The notes: a model not told the origin generated them from the letters alone. Numbered from the stretch's first letter, positions 43,144-52,081 are shown. The stretch is 64,000 bases of DNA from Micromonospora humi (GCF_900090105.1 NZ_FMDM01000001.1:496001-560000), one strand, 5' to 3'. Made by a program: numbers and translations.

Positions 43144-44022
43144 ATGAACGGCGACACCGGGCTGGCGGAGCGGTTCGAGCGGGAACGGCCGCGCCTGCGC
43201 GCGGTGGCCTACCGGCTGCTCGGCTCGCTGACCGAGGCCGAGGACGCCGTGCAGGAGACCTGGCTGCGGCTGGCCCGCACCGACGCCGCCGCGGTCGACA
43301 ACCTGGACGCCTGGCTGACCACAGTGGTGGCCCGGGTCAGCCTGAACATGCTGCGGTCGCGCGCCGCCCGCCGGGAGGAGCCGCTGGAGGTACGCCTGCC
43401 CGACCCGGTGGTCGAGACGCCGCGGCCGGATGCCGACCCGGCGCACGCCGCGGTGCTCGCCGACTCGGTGGGCCTGGCGCTGCTGGTGGTGCTGGACACG
43501 CTGAACCCGACCGAGCGGCTCGCGTTCGTGCTGCACGACATGTTCGGGGTGCCGTTCGACGAGATCGGCCCGCTGGTCGACCGCTCGCCGGCGGCGGCCC
43601 GGCAACTCGCCAGCCGGGCCCGCCGCCGGGTACGCGGCCAGGCGCCCACGCCGGACCCGGACCTGGGCCGCCAGCGGGCGGTGGTGGACGCGTTCCTGAC
43701 CGCCGCCCGCGACGGGGACTTCGACGCGCTGATCGCGGTGCTGCACCCGGACGTGGTGCTCCGCTCCGACGGCGGTTCCGCCCGCGCCCGGCACACCACC
43801 GTGCTGACCGGCGCGCCGGAGGTCGCCGCGCAGGCCACCACGTTCGGCCGGCTCTTCCCGTACGCGCGGCCGGTGCTGGTCAACGGCGCCGCCGGGGTGC
43901 TGGTGAGCGCCGGCGGCCGGCCGCTGTCGGTGATGGCGTTCACGGTCACCGGCGGGCTGGTCGTCGCCGTCGACGTGATCGCCGACCCACGCCGACTGGC
44001 CGTGCTCGGCCTCGACGACTGA
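43144..44022 (+). CDS. ECF sigma factor, ECF41 group (SigJ-type)
   Basis: 292 residues: sigma region 2 (FERERPRLRAVAYRLLGSLTEAEDAVQETWLRL), region 4 (LNPTERLAFVLHDMFGVPFDEIGPLVDRSPAAARQLASRARRR), then a SnoaL-like C-terminal extension with FLTAARDGDFDALIAVLHPDVVLRSDGGS and an end motif ADPRRLAVLG comparable to the regulatory NPDKL region. In this group the extension acts in place of an anti-sigma factor. Ribosome-binding site AGAGGAG. Confidence 0.9.
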   Translation: MNGDTGLAERFERERPRLRAVAYRLLGSLTEAEDAVQETWLRLARTDAAAVDNLDAWLTTVVARVSLNMLRSRAARREEPLEVRLPDPVVETPRPDADPAHAAVLADSVGLALLVVLDTLNPTERLAFVLHDMFGVPFDEIGPLVDRSPAAARQLASRARRRVRGQAPTPDPDLGRQRAVVDAFLTAARDGDFDALIAVLHPDVVLRSDGGSARARHTTVLTGAPEVAAQATTFGRLFPYARPVLVNGAAGVLVSAGGRPLSVMAFTVTGGLVVAVDVIADPRRLAVLGLDD

Positions 44023-44028
44023 CGCCGG

Positions 44029-44916
44029 TCAGGGCACGACGACCAGGTTGGCCATGTCCACCACCGGCCGGAAGCCGAGGCGGGCGTAGAGCCGGTTCGA
44101 CGTCGGGTTCGCCTGGTCGGTGAAGAGACACACCCGCGCGCCCTCGGCCCGCAGCAACCGGCTCACCTCGGCGACCGCGTTGCCGGCCCACCCCCGGCCG
44201 CGCTGCTGCGGCGGTGTGTAGACCGGTCCCACCCGGGCGACGCCGAACGCCGGCGGGTTCGCGGCGGTGAGGTGCACCGGCCGGCCCGCCGCGTCGGTCC
44301 AGAACCAGATCCGGCCGCCCCGGATCCGGCGGAGCAGTTCGTCGCGGTCGGGTGTCTCGTGGGCGCTGGCGCCGCGGGGGCGGCCCGCCTGTTCGTCGGC
44401 GTCGGCCATGAACGCGCCGAACCAGGCGGCGACCAGGTCGACGTCGTCCTCGCCGACGACCGTCAGCGCGCCGGGCGCCGGCGCGGGCGGCACCAGTGTG
44501 TCGAGTTCGTGCAGCCGGGTGTGCTGGGCGACCTCCACCCGGCCGCCGCACAGGCGCGCCACCTCGGCGGCGCAGTCGCGCGCCGCGGGCAGCGCGCCGT
44601 TGACCGCCGACACCCGCTCGCCGCGTTCGTGCCAGGTCCGGGCCAGCGCGACCGCCGCCTCCGCCGGCATCGGCAGCAGGAACGGCGGGAACGGCGCGGC
44701 CCGCATCCCGGCGCCGACCACCGCACCGGACGCGTCCCGGACCACCAGCCACCAGTCGTCCGCCGGCAGGCCGATCCCCTCGGCCCGGCGGGCGGCCGTC
44801 CGGTACGCGACGGAGGCGACCACGGTGTTGACCACCGGATCGGCGGCCAGATGGTCGCCGGCGGCGTCGAGGAACTCGGCCGGGTCGGCGTGGAAGTGCA
44901 GGGTGGCGGCGGTCAT
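44029..44916 (-). CDS. GNAT-family N-acetyltransferase
   Basis: 295 residues. A helical N-terminal domain of about 150 residues precedes a GNAT fold with the acetyl-CoA loop PPQQRGRGWAGNAV and NRLYARLGFRPV. Cytosolic; substrate not evident. Starts ATG at 44916, end converges on the ECF gene with only six bases between stops. Confidence 0.85.
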   Translation of the reverse strand: MTAATLHFHADPAEFLDAAGDHLAADPVVNTVVASVAYRTAARRAEGIGLPADDWWLVVRDASGAVVGAGMRAAPFPPFLLPMPAEAAVALARTWHERGERVSAVNGALPAARDCAAEVARLCGGRVEVAQHTRLHELDTLVPPAPAPGALTVVGEDDVDLVAAWFGAFMADADEQAGRPRGASAHETPDRDELLRRIRGGRIWFWTDAAGRPVHLTAANPPAFGVARVGPVYTPPQQRGRGWAGNAVAEVSRLLRAEGARVCLFTDQANPTSNRLYARLGFRPVVDMANLVVVP

Positions 44917-44971
44917 CCGGGCACGGTAGTCGGTGCGCGGAGCGCAGCCGTACCGGATTTCCGGTGCCCTC

Positions 44972-45724
44972 TCAGGCGGCAACCAGTTCCGCGAACCAGC
45001 GACCGCCGTCCGGGCGCAGGTCCCGCACGACGAGCCCGGCCGCGGCGGCCGGCGCGTGCACCGAACGGGTGTCCAGCCGCGCCCAGCCGAAGCTGGGTCC
45101 CCGCCGCTGGCCGGACACCACGTGCGCCTGGCCCCGCCACGCGCCGGTGCCCGGCGGGTCCAGCTCGACCAGCACGGTGCCGTCCGGGCGAAGCAGGGCC
45201 CGACACCGGCGCAGCAGCCGTTCCGGGTCTCCGCCGATGCCGACGTTGCCGTCCAGCAGCACCACGTGCCGCCACCGCCCCTCGGCGGGCAGCGGCGCGA
45301 ACAGGTCGGCCCGCACCGCGACCGCGCCCCGCGCCCGGGTCAACGCCACCGCCCGTGGACACACGTCGACCCCGACGGTGGTGACGCCGGCCCGGGTCAG
45401 CGCCGCGGCGAGCCGGCCCGGCCCGCATCCGAGGTCCAGCGTCGGTCCGTGGCACCGGCCCACCACCGCGGCGGTCGCCGGCTCCGCCGGGCCGTGCCAC
45501 CGCTCCACCGGCAACCGGCGACGCACCCCGTCGGCCTGCACCAGCCAGTGCGCGCCGGCCCGCCGCCGCAGCGCCGCCCCGAACCCGTCCCCACCGGCCC
45601 GTATCCCCGGCTCGCTCCTCGCGCTCGCGGTGCCGGCTTCGGCTCGCGACTGCGGGGCTCGCAAGCCCGGCTCGCTCCTCGCGCTCGCGGTGCCGGCTTC
45701 GGTTCGCGACTGCGGGCCCCTCAC
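44972..45724 (-). CDS. Class I SAM-dependent methyltransferase with repeat-extended N-terminus
   Basis: 250 residues when started at GTG 45724, which overlaps the preceding gene stop (GTGA). Residues 1-40 are encoded by a 60-bp tandem repeat and read QSRTEAGTASARSEPG twice; the conserved part begins near residue 45 (FGAALRRRAGAHWLVQADGV). SAM motif TLDLGCGPGRLAAAL, then VVLLDGNVGIGGDPERLLRRC and LVELDPPG. The repeat probably inserted into the 5' end and stayed in frame. Part of the sugar-transfer operon. Confidence 0.8.
   Translation of the reverse strand: MRGPQSRTEAGTASARSEPGLRAPQSRAEAGTASARSEPGIRAGGDGFGAALRRRAGAHWLVQADGVRRRLPVERWHGPAEPATAAVVGRCHGPTLDLGCGPGRLAAALTRAGVTTVGVDVCPRAVALTRARGAVAVRADLFAPLPAEGRWRHVVLLDGNVGIGGDPERLLRRCRALLRPDGTVLVELDPPGTGAWRGQAHVVSGQRRGPSFGWARLDTRSVHAPAAAAGLVVRDLRPDGGRWFAELVAA
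45601..45720. repeat. 60-bp tandem direct repeat inside the methyltransferase gene
   Basis: Two units offset by exactly 60 bases (45601-45660 and 45661-45720). The shared 50 bases (45607-45656, 45667-45716) differ at one position and contain CGGCTCGCTCCTCGCGCTCG. Exactly 20 codons, so the frame is kept. Confidence 0.9.
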
Positions 45725-46401
45725 CGGTGCCCCACCAGGGTGGGCCGCAGCGCGGCGACCTCGCGGGCGAACCGGCCGGTGGGCGCGTCCCGGGCCACCG
45801 CCCGCGCGTCCGCCCAATCGTCCACGTCGCGCAGCGTCGGCAGCGCGGCCACCCGGAGGCCGGCCGCGACCAGCGCCGCGTGGGTGAGCCGGCCGGTGTC
45901 GGCGGTGGACATCGGCACGCCGCGCAGCGCCGCCGCCCACCGGGGGTCGCGCAGACCCAGACCCCACCAGCCGCCGTCCGCGGCCGGGCCGAGCACCGCG
46001 TCGACGCCGGGGGTCGACAACCGGCGTACGACGGCGGCGAGCCGCGCCGGCGTCAGCTGCGGGGTGTCCATGCCGATCTGCACCACCGGCCGCCCCGGGT
46101 ACGCCCCGGCCACGTCGGCGTGGGCGTACGCGAGCCGGTCGGCCAGGCCGTCGCCGCGCTGCGGCAGCACCGGCCACCCGGCGACCGTGGCGGCCAGCCC
46201 AACGCCGTCCTCGGCGTCGGTGAGGCGCCCGGCCAGCGCCAGCACCGGCCGGACGCCCCCGGTGGCGGCGACCGCCTCCAGCGTGTCGCGCAGCGCGGCG
46301 GCGGCGATCCGGGCCGCCTGCGCCGGAGTGGCCGGGGGACAGAGCCGGGTCTTCACCGCTCCGGGCACCGGCGCCTTCGCCACCACCAGCAGGACGGTCA
46401 C
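45721..46401 (-). CDS. DUF2064/TIGR04282-type glycosyltransferase-like protein
   Basis: 226 residues of the GT-A-like DUF2064 family (CofC relatives): LLVVAKAPVPGAVKTRLCPPATPAQAA, VQIGMDTPQLTPARL and VLGPAADGGWWGLGL are diagnostic. Proteins of this type are nucleotidyl- or glycosyltransferases of unknown acceptor that co-occur with a GT2 gene, as here. GTG start overlaps the GT2 stop (GTGA). Confidence 0.9.
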   Translation of the reverse strand: MTVLLVVAKAPVPGAVKTRLCPPATPAQAARIAAAALRDTLEAVAATGGVRPVLALAGRLTDAEDGVGLAATVAGWPVLPQRGDGLADRLAYAHADVAGAYPGRPVVQIGMDTPQLTPARLAAVVRRLSTPGVDAVLGPAADGGWWGLGLRDPRWAAALRGVPMSTADTGRLTHAALVAAGLRVAALPTLRDVDDWADARAVARDAPTGRFAREVAALRPTLVGHR

Positions 46402-47072
46402 CGGGGGCCGTCCACGCTGCGCAGCACCGTCAGGAAGTCCCGGGTGGCGCGGACCGTGCCGCGGACCGAGCCGGACACCTTGGACTTCGTGCCGGTGGCG
46501 CGCGGGGCGTACCGGACGTCGTGCTCGTGGATCCGCCAGCCGGCCGCCGCGGCGCGGATCATCAGCTCCAGCGGATAGCCGAAGGCCCGGTCGGTGACGC
46601 CGAGCGCGAGCAGCTCCACGCGCCGGGCGACCCGGATCGGGCTGAGGTCGCGCAACGGCACCCCGCGCTGCCGCAGCAACGCGGCGACCAGCGCGGTGCC
46701 GGCCCGCGCATGCCACGGCCAGGCGCCGATGGACACCGGCCGGCGGCGGCCCACCGCCAGGTCGGCCGTGCCCGCCGCGACCGGGGCGACGAGCGCCGGC
46801 AGCTCCCCGGGGTCGAAGGAGCCGTCCGCGTCCAGCACGCAGACCAGCTCGGTCCCGGCGGCCTCCAGCCCGGTGTGCACGGCCGCGCCGTAACCGCGGC
46901 GGGGTTCGCGTACCACCCGCGCGCCGTGCCGGGCGGCCACCTCGGGCGAGCCGTCCCGGGAGCCGTTGTCCACCACGATCGCCCGGTAGCCGGGCGGCAG
47001 CGCGCCCAGCACCCCGGGCAGCGCGGCGGCCTCGTCCAGGCACGGCAACACCACGTCGATCTGTGTCCGCAT
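46398..47072 (-). CDS. Glycosyltransferase family 2
   Basis: 224 residues: VVLPCLDEAAALPGVLGALP, VDNGSRDGSPEVAARHGARVVREPRRGYGAAVHTG, and the metal motif VLDADGSFDPGEL. Dolichyl-phosphate-mannose-synthase-like, but with no membrane anchor. First gene of the minus-strand operon with DUF2064 and methyltransferase. Confidence 0.9.
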   Translation of the reverse strand: MRTQIDVVLPCLDEAAALPGVLGALPPGYRAIVVDNGSRDGSPEVAARHGARVVREPRRGYGAAVHTGLEAAGTELVCVLDADGSFDPGELPALVAPVAAGTADLAVGRRRPVSIGAWPWHARAGTALVAALLRQRGVPLRDLSPIRVARRVELLALGVTDRAFGYPLELMIRAAAAGWRIHEHDVRYAPRATGTKSKVSGSVRGTVRATRDFLTVLRSVDGPR

Positions 47073-47217
47073 GCCGCCGACGCTAGGCCGGCAGTCGCCC
47101 GGACGAGCCCCGATCGTGCTTACGGAACCCTTACCGAGCAGGCATTTCTTACCGTCCCGTGACGGGTCGGCGATTGTCGACCCGGCCGGCGCCGGTGGGC
47201 CGTACCGTCCGGTCGTC

Positions 47218-48636
47218 ATGAGATCCGCACCCACGCTGCGCCGCGCCCCCACCGCGGACCGGGCCGGGCCCCCGCACCGGGGCGACCTGGTCGCGGTCGC
47301 CGTCGAGGCGGCGCTGCTCGCCGCCGCCGTGGTGGTCGGGCTGGTGCTCAACCGGCGCGGCGTCGGCCTGCACGCCGACGCCGCGCCGCTCTACGCCACC
47401 TGGCGACCGCACCTCGGCTGGGGTACCCCGCTCGCGGTGGCCGTCGCGCTGGTCGTGCTCGGGCCGGGGCTGCGCTGGTCGCGGACCGCGCGGTGGGGGC
47501 CGCTGCTGTCCGCCGGCTGGCTGGCCGCGGTGGCCTGGACGCTGGCGCTGGCCCTGATCGACGGCTGGTCCGCGGGGCTGACCCGGCGGCTGACCCCGCA
47601 GGCGGAGTACCTGCACGAGGTGCCCGGGGTGACCGACATCCCGGGCATGCTGGCCGGCTTCACCGGGCGCATCCTGGACTTCCAGCCCGACTCGTGGTCC
47701 ACCCACACCGCCGGGCACCCGCCGGGCGCGCTGCTGGTCTTCGTCTGGCTGGACCGGGTCGGGCTCGGTGGTGGCACCGCCGCCGCGCTCTGCTGCGTGC
47801 TGGTCGGGGCGACCGCCGTGGTCACCGTGCCGACCACGCTGCGCGCGTTGGGCGCGGCCGACGCGGCCCGGGCGGTGCTGCCGTTCCTGGTGCTGCTGCC
47901 CGGCGCGGTGTGGCTGGGCGCCTCCGCCGACGCGGTGTTCACCGGCGTGGTGGCCGCCGGGTTGGCGCTGCTGGCGGTACGCGGGCCGGGAGCCGCGCTG
48001 GCCGGCGGGCTGCTGCTCGGCTTCGCCCTGCACCTGTCCTACGGGTTCGTGCTGGTCGGGGCGCTGGCGGTGACCGTGCTGGCGTTGCGGCCCGACCGTC
48101 GCCGGGCCGCCCTGCTCGCCGCGACCGCCGGCGTCGCGACCGTCACCGGAGTCTTCGTGCTGGCCGGCTTCCGCTGGTGGGAGGGGTACGACCAGGTCGT
48201 CGAGCGCTACTACCAGGGCTGGGCGGCGGACCGCCCGTACGCCTACTGGGTGTGGGCGAACCTGGCCGCGCTGCTGCTCTCGGCCGGGCCGGTGCTCGGC
48301 CCGGCGCTGCGCCGCACCGTCGTCGCCGCCCGCGCCACCTGGCGTGCCGCCGACGCGTCGTCGTCCGTCGGTGGGTCGGCGGCGTGGGCCGTCCGGGCGC
48401 GGCGGGTCGGCGGGCTCGGGCCGGCGGTGCTGCTGCCGGGCACCGCCGCGCTGGTGGTGACCGCCGCCGACCTGTCCGGGATGAGCAAGGCCGAGGTGGA
48501 GCGGATCTGGCTGCCGTTCGTGGTCTGGCTACTGGTCGCCGCCGCGCACCTGCCCCCGCCGACCCGCCGCCGCTGGCTCGCCGCCCAGGCCCTGACCGCC
48601 CTCCTGGTCAACCACCTGCTCCTGACCGTCTCCTGA
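47218..48636 (+). CDS. Polytopic membrane protein, probable glycosyltransferase-like (GT-C type)
   Basis: 472 residues with about ten to eleven membrane segments. A first external loop has HADAAPLYATWRPH and a later WSTHTAGHPPGALLVF, reminiscent of mannosyltransferase-like GT-C proteins; no catalytic signature is certain. ATG at 47218 is close to a TACCGT -10-like box, so leaderless. Divergent from the GT2 operon, suggesting a shared role. Confidence 0.7.
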   Translation: MRSAPTLRRAPTADRAGPPHRGDLVAVAVEAALLAAAVVVGLVLNRRGVGLHADAAPLYATWRPHLGWGTPLAVAVALVVLGPGLRWSRTARWGPLLSAGWLAAVAWTLALALIDGWSAGLTRRLTPQAEYLHEVPGVTDIPGMLAGFTGRILDFQPDSWSTHTAGHPPGALLVFVWLDRVGLGGGTAAALCCVLVGATAVVTVPTTLRALGAADAARAVLPFLVLLPGAVWLGASADAVFTGVVAAGLALLAVRGPGAALAGGLLLGFALHLSYGFVLVGALAVTVLALRPDRRRAALLAATAGVATVTGVFVLAGFRWWEGYDQVVERYYQGWAADRPYAYWVWANLAALLLSAGPVLGPALRRTVVAARATWRAADASSSVGGSAAWAVRARRVGGLGPAVLLPGTAALVVTAADLSGMSKAEVERIWLPFVVWLLVAAAHLPPPTRRRWLAAQALTALLVNHLLLTVS

Positions 48637-48705
48637 CCCACCCCACCCCAGCCGAACACCCACGGCCCCCGTCGGACCTGCCCCGCCCCCCGCCCCCCGC
48701 CCTCC

Positions 48706-48797
48706 AGACACCCATCGCGTTCCACCCACCACGCCGCTGGGGCGTGACTGGAACGCTGTGGGTGTCTCAGGCCCTCCCAGACACCCATCGCGTTCCA
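48706..48797. repeat. Three copies of a 19-base element (two direct, one inverted)
   Basis: AGACACCCATCGCGTTCCA at 48706-48724 and again at 48779-48797; between them its complement with two changes at 48749-48767. Copies 1 and 2 form a hairpin. Confidence 0.9.
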
Positions 48798-48881
48798 CCC
48801 GAGCGCCACCGGAATCCGCGGGGCGCTCTCCGGCCCGCAAGCGCTCTGGACACGGCGCTCACCGGACTGGCCGTGGCTCGC

Positions 48882-48951
48882 CGATCTTGGAGTTGTGGCG
48901 CCCAGGATGTCGGATCAGGCCCCTATCAGAGGTGCCATAACTCCAAGATCG
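48882..48951. repeat. 18-bp inverted repeat with 34-base loop
   Basis: CGATCTTGGAGTTGTGGC (48882-48899) and GCCATAACTCCAAGATCG (48934-48951), one mismatch. Looks like a small palindromic mobile element or terminator near converging genes. Confidence 0.9.
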
Positions 48952-49027
48952 ACGATGCGGTCAGGTCGGGAGTGCGTGCCGCCCTTCCGTGCCGTGCCGT
49001 GCCGCGCCGGGGCGGGGCGGGGCGGGG

Positions 49028-50098
49028 TCAGGCGGGTTGGGGGGAGAGGGTGGCGGGGGAGCGTTGGGGGTCGGTGGCGAAGGCGGTGACGCCCTCGGTG
49101 AAGGTGACCGTCGCGGTGTAGCCGAGCAGGTCGCGGGCGCGGGCGGGGTCGGCGACCACGTGTCGGACGTCGGCCGCGCGGGCGCCGCCGGCCACCACCG
49201 GCGCCGGACCGGCCATGGCCGCCGCCAGCGCGGCGGCCAGGTCGCCCACCGTGTGCGGCTCACCGGAGCAGACGTTCACCGGCACCAGGCCGTCCGGCGG
49301 CGGCGCGGTCAGCGCCAGCAGGTTCGCCCGGGCCACGTCCGTGACGTGCACGAAGTCCCGGCGCTGGCGGCCGTCCTCCAGCACCACCGGCGCGCGGCCG
49401 TCGGCCAGCGCGGAGCGGAACAGCGAGGCCACCCCGGCGTACGGGGTGTCGCGGGGCATCCGCGGGCCGTAGACGTTGTGGTAGCGCAACGCCCACACCC
49501 CGCCGCCGGTCTGCCGGGCCCACGCGGCGGCGTAGTGCTCCTGGGCGAGCTTGCTGGCCGCGTACGTGCTGCGCGGCTCCAGCGGCGCGTCCTCGGGCAC
49601 CAGCGCCGGGGCGAGCGTGCCGCCGCAGTCGGGGCAGGTCGGGTCGTACCGGCCGGCGGCCAGGTCGGCGGCGCGGCGCGCGGCGGGACGGACCACGCCG
49701 TGCCGGTCGCAGGTGTAGCGGCCCTCGCCGTAGACCACCATCGAGCTGGCCAGCACCAGCCGGCGTACCCCGGCGGAGTGCATGGCGGCCAGCAGCGTCG
49801 CCGTGCCGAGGTCGTTGTGCGCCGCGTAGTCGGGCGCGTCGGACGGGTCGAGCCCGTGCCCGACCATGGCCGCCTGGTGGCAGACCGCGTCCACCCCGGA
49901 CAGCAGCCGGCCGAGCAGCGTGGCGTCGCGCACGTCGCCGACCACCGGGTCGTGCCGCCGGGACCACTCCGGCAGCGCCCCGCCGTGCGCCTGCGGCAGC
50001 AGGGCGTCGAGGCAGACCGGCTCGTGGCCCTCGGCCGCCAGCAGGTCGGCGATCTGCGATCCGATGAACCCGGCCGCGCCGGTGACGAGTACCCGCAT
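49028..50098 (-). CDS. NAD-dependent epimerase/dehydratase (dTDP-rhamnose 4-epimerase-like)
   Basis: 356 residues, extended SDR: LVTGAAGFIGSQIADLL, active-site STYAASK (Y-x3-K), and the family VYGPRMPRDTPYAGVAS. An insert with CDRHGVVRPAARRAADLAAGRYDPTCPDCGG holds a Cys-x2-Cys knuckle, as seen in dTDP-L-rhamnose 4-epimerase relatives. Likely makes a modified sugar for the neighbouring transferases; substrate inferred only. Confidence 0.85.
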   Translation of the reverse strand: MRVLVTGAAGFIGSQIADLLAAEGHEPVCLDALLPQAHGGALPEWSRRHDPVVGDVRDATLLGRLLSGVDAVCHQAAMVGHGLDPSDAPDYAAHNDLGTATLLAAMHSAGVRRLVLASSMVVYGEGRYTCDRHGVVRPAARRAADLAAGRYDPTCPDCGGTLAPALVPEDAPLEPRSTYAASKLAQEHYAAAWARQTGGGVWALRYHNVYGPRMPRDTPYAGVASLFRSALADGRAPVVLEDGRQRRDFVHVTDVARANLLALTAPPPDGLVPVNVCSGEPHTVGDLAAALAAAMAGPAPVVAGGARAADVRHVVADPARARDLLGYTATVTFTEGVTAFATDPQRSPATLSPQPA

Positions 50099-50289
50099 AC
50101 CGGCCCACGCTAGGGCACCCGGATCGGCTCGGACGGCGGTTCACGCCGGATGTCAGCGGTCCGTAAGGGACCGCGGCGGTAAGGCATCGGTAATGCGGCA
50201 AACGCCGTCACGGGCCGCCGGAGGCGTCTAGCGTCCCATCGGTGGAAGCGCCGGCCGCCCGGGTCGGCCCCGCCGCCGGAGGAGGTGCC

Positions 50290-51642
50290 GTGCCCACCGA
50301 CGCCCCACCCCCGGACGGCCCCGCGCCCGTCGAGGTCGCACCGCGGGCCCGCCCGGCGTACGCCGCGCCGGCCCGGCTCTGGCGTGCCCTGGACCGCCAC
50401 CGACCGCCGGGCGTCGACGTGGTCGACCGGGCCTGGCGCAGCCCGGTACGCGGGCCGTGGCTGACCTCCGTGCTGGGCGCGGTGCTGCTGGCCACCCTGC
50501 CGCTGGTGATCGTCACCGGGCTGCTCGACTGGATCGCCTACGGTCCCCGCTTCGACCAGGCGTTCCCCCGGGACGTGGGTTGGCTGCACCCGCCGGTGTT
50601 CGACTGGCCGACCCGGCCGGCCTGGCTGTTCCGGCTCACCCAGGGGCTGCACGTGACGCTCGGCATCGTGCTGGTGCCGGTGGTGCTGGCGAAGCTCTGG
50701 TCGGTGGTGCCGAAGCTGTTCGCCTGGCCGCCGGCCCGCTCGGTCGCGCAGGTGCTGGAGCGGCTGTCGTTGCTGCTGCTGGTCGGCGGCATCCTGTTCC
50801 AGAGCGTGACCGGCCTGCTCAACGTCCAGTACGCCTACCTGTTCGGCTTCGACTTCTACACCGCGCACTGGTACGGCGCGTGGATCTTCACGGCGGCGCT
50901 GGTCACGCACGTGGCGATCAAACTGCCCCGGATGGTGACGGCGCTGCGCGGGCCGGGCTTCGCGCGTACCCCGGTGGGGCGGACCGCGCCGGAGCCGGCG
51001 GATCCGGACGGCCTGGTGGCCCGCCGCCCCGGCCCGGCGACGATGAGCCGCCGCGGCGTGCTGGCGCTGGCCGGCGGTGGCGCGCTGCTGCTGGCCGCGC
51101 TGACCGTGGGGCAGAGCGTGGACGCGCTGCGGCGCACCGCGCTGCTGCTGCCCCGCAGCCGGCGCGTCGACGACGGGCCGACCGGCTTCCCGGTCAACCG
51201 CACCGCCGCCGCGGCCGGCGTGACCGCCGACCGCACCGGCCCGGGCTGGCGGCTGTCGCTGCGGGCCGGCGACCGCACCGTCACGCTGGACCGGGCCGGG
51301 CTGCTCGCGCTGCCGCAGCACACCGCCACGCTGCCGATCGCCTGCGTGGAGGGCTGGTCCACGTCACAGACCTGGACCGGGGTACGCCTGCGTGACCTGG
51401 CCGCCCTGGTCGGCGCCGCCGATCCGGCCGCCGCACGGGTCCGGTCGCTGGAGCGCAGCGGCCTGTTCCACCGGGCCACCCTGCACGGCGGCCAGGTCAC
51501 CGACCCGGACGCGCTGCTCGCGCTGCGGGTCAACGGCGTCGACCTGAGCCCCGACCACGGCTTCCCGGCCCGGGTCGTGGTGCCCGCACTGCCCGGCGTG
51601 CACTGCACCAAGTGGGTGGAGGAGATCGTGTTCGATGGCTGA
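50290..51642 (+). CDS. Molybdopterin-dependent oxidoreductase with N-terminal cytochrome b561-like membrane domain
   Basis: 450 residues. Four or five membrane segments in residues 50-235 (with His in LTQGLHVTLG and THVAIKLP suited to heme) are fused to a sulfite-oxidase-type molybdopterin domain containing the cofactor cysteine in LPIACVEGWSTSQTWTG and HCTKWVEEI. A twin-arginine-like SRRGVLALAGGGALLLAAL lies at the junction. GTG at 50290 has GGAGGAGG upstream; GTG at 50242, seven bases past a TAGCGT box, is the leaderless alternative. Probably an electron-transfer oxidoreductase on the outer membrane face. Confidence 0.85.
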   Translation: MPTDAPPPDGPAPVEVAPRARPAYAAPARLWRALDRHRPPGVDVVDRAWRSPVRGPWLTSVLGAVLLATLPLVIVTGLLDWIAYGPRFDQAFPRDVGWLHPPVFDWPTRPAWLFRLTQGLHVTLGIVLVPVVLAKLWSVVPKLFAWPPARSVAQVLERLSLLLLVGGILFQSVTGLLNVQYAYLFGFDFYTAHWYGAWIFTAALVTHVAIKLPRMVTALRGPGFARTPVGRTAPEPADPDGLVARRPGPATMSRRGVLALAGGGALLLAALTVGQSVDALRRTALLLPRSRRVDDGPTGFPVNRTAAAAGVTADRTGPGWRLSLRAGDRTVTLDRAGLLALPQHTATLPIACVEGWSTSQTWTGVRLRDLAALVGAADPAAARVRSLERSGLFHRATLHGGQVTDPDALLALRVNGVDLSPDHGFPARVVVPALPGVHCTKWVEEIVFDG

Positions 51643-52063
51643 CCTGCGGCGGGCGTACGGCGCGGCGGCGTGGCACCTGCTGCTGACGGTCGGCTGCCTG
51701 GCGGTGGCCGGATGGGTCGCGCTGCGGCTGGCCGGCGAGCCGACCGCCGGCCGGATACTGCTCTGGTTCGTCGGCGCGGCGGTCGTCCACGACCTGGTGC
51801 TGTTCCCGGCGTACGCGGTGGCCGACCGGGCGTTGGGGCGGGCCGGCCGGTCGCTGCGCAACCACGTCCGGGTCCCGGCGTACGCCTCCGCGCTGCTGTT
51901 CCTGGTCTACCTGCCCGGCGTGCTCGGCCTCGGCGACGGCACCTACGCGGCGGCCACCGGCCTCGCCCCGGAACCGCTGCTCGGCCGCTGGCTGGCGCTC
52001 AGCGCCGGGTTCTTCGCCGTCAGCGCGCTGCTCTACGCCGCCCGCCGGCTGCGCCGGAGCTGA
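51635..52063 (+). CDS. Small integral membrane protein, four segments
   Basis: 142 residues with four hydrophobic segments (about residues 10-30, 40-62, 80-100 and 115-137) and a basic end. It overlaps the oxidoreductase gene by eight bases, so it is co-translated and may be its membrane partner. No family recognised. Confidence 0.75.
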   Translation: MADLRRAYGAAAWHLLLTVGCLAVAGWVALRLAGEPTAGRILLWFVGAAVVHDLVLFPAYAVADRALGRAGRSLRNHVRVPAYASALLFLVYLPGVLGLGDGTYAAATGLAPEPLLGRWLALSAGFFAVSALLYAARRLRRS

Positions 52064-52081
52064 CCGGCCGGGGAAGGGCGG

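Larger units (their letters stand above)
48637..49027. other. 391-bp repeat-rich convergent intergenic region
   Basis: No credible gene. Holds three copies of a 19-base element, an 18-base inverted repeat, and C-rich (near 48680) and G-rich (near 49005-49050) tracts. Open frames here are shadows. Confidence 0.7.
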
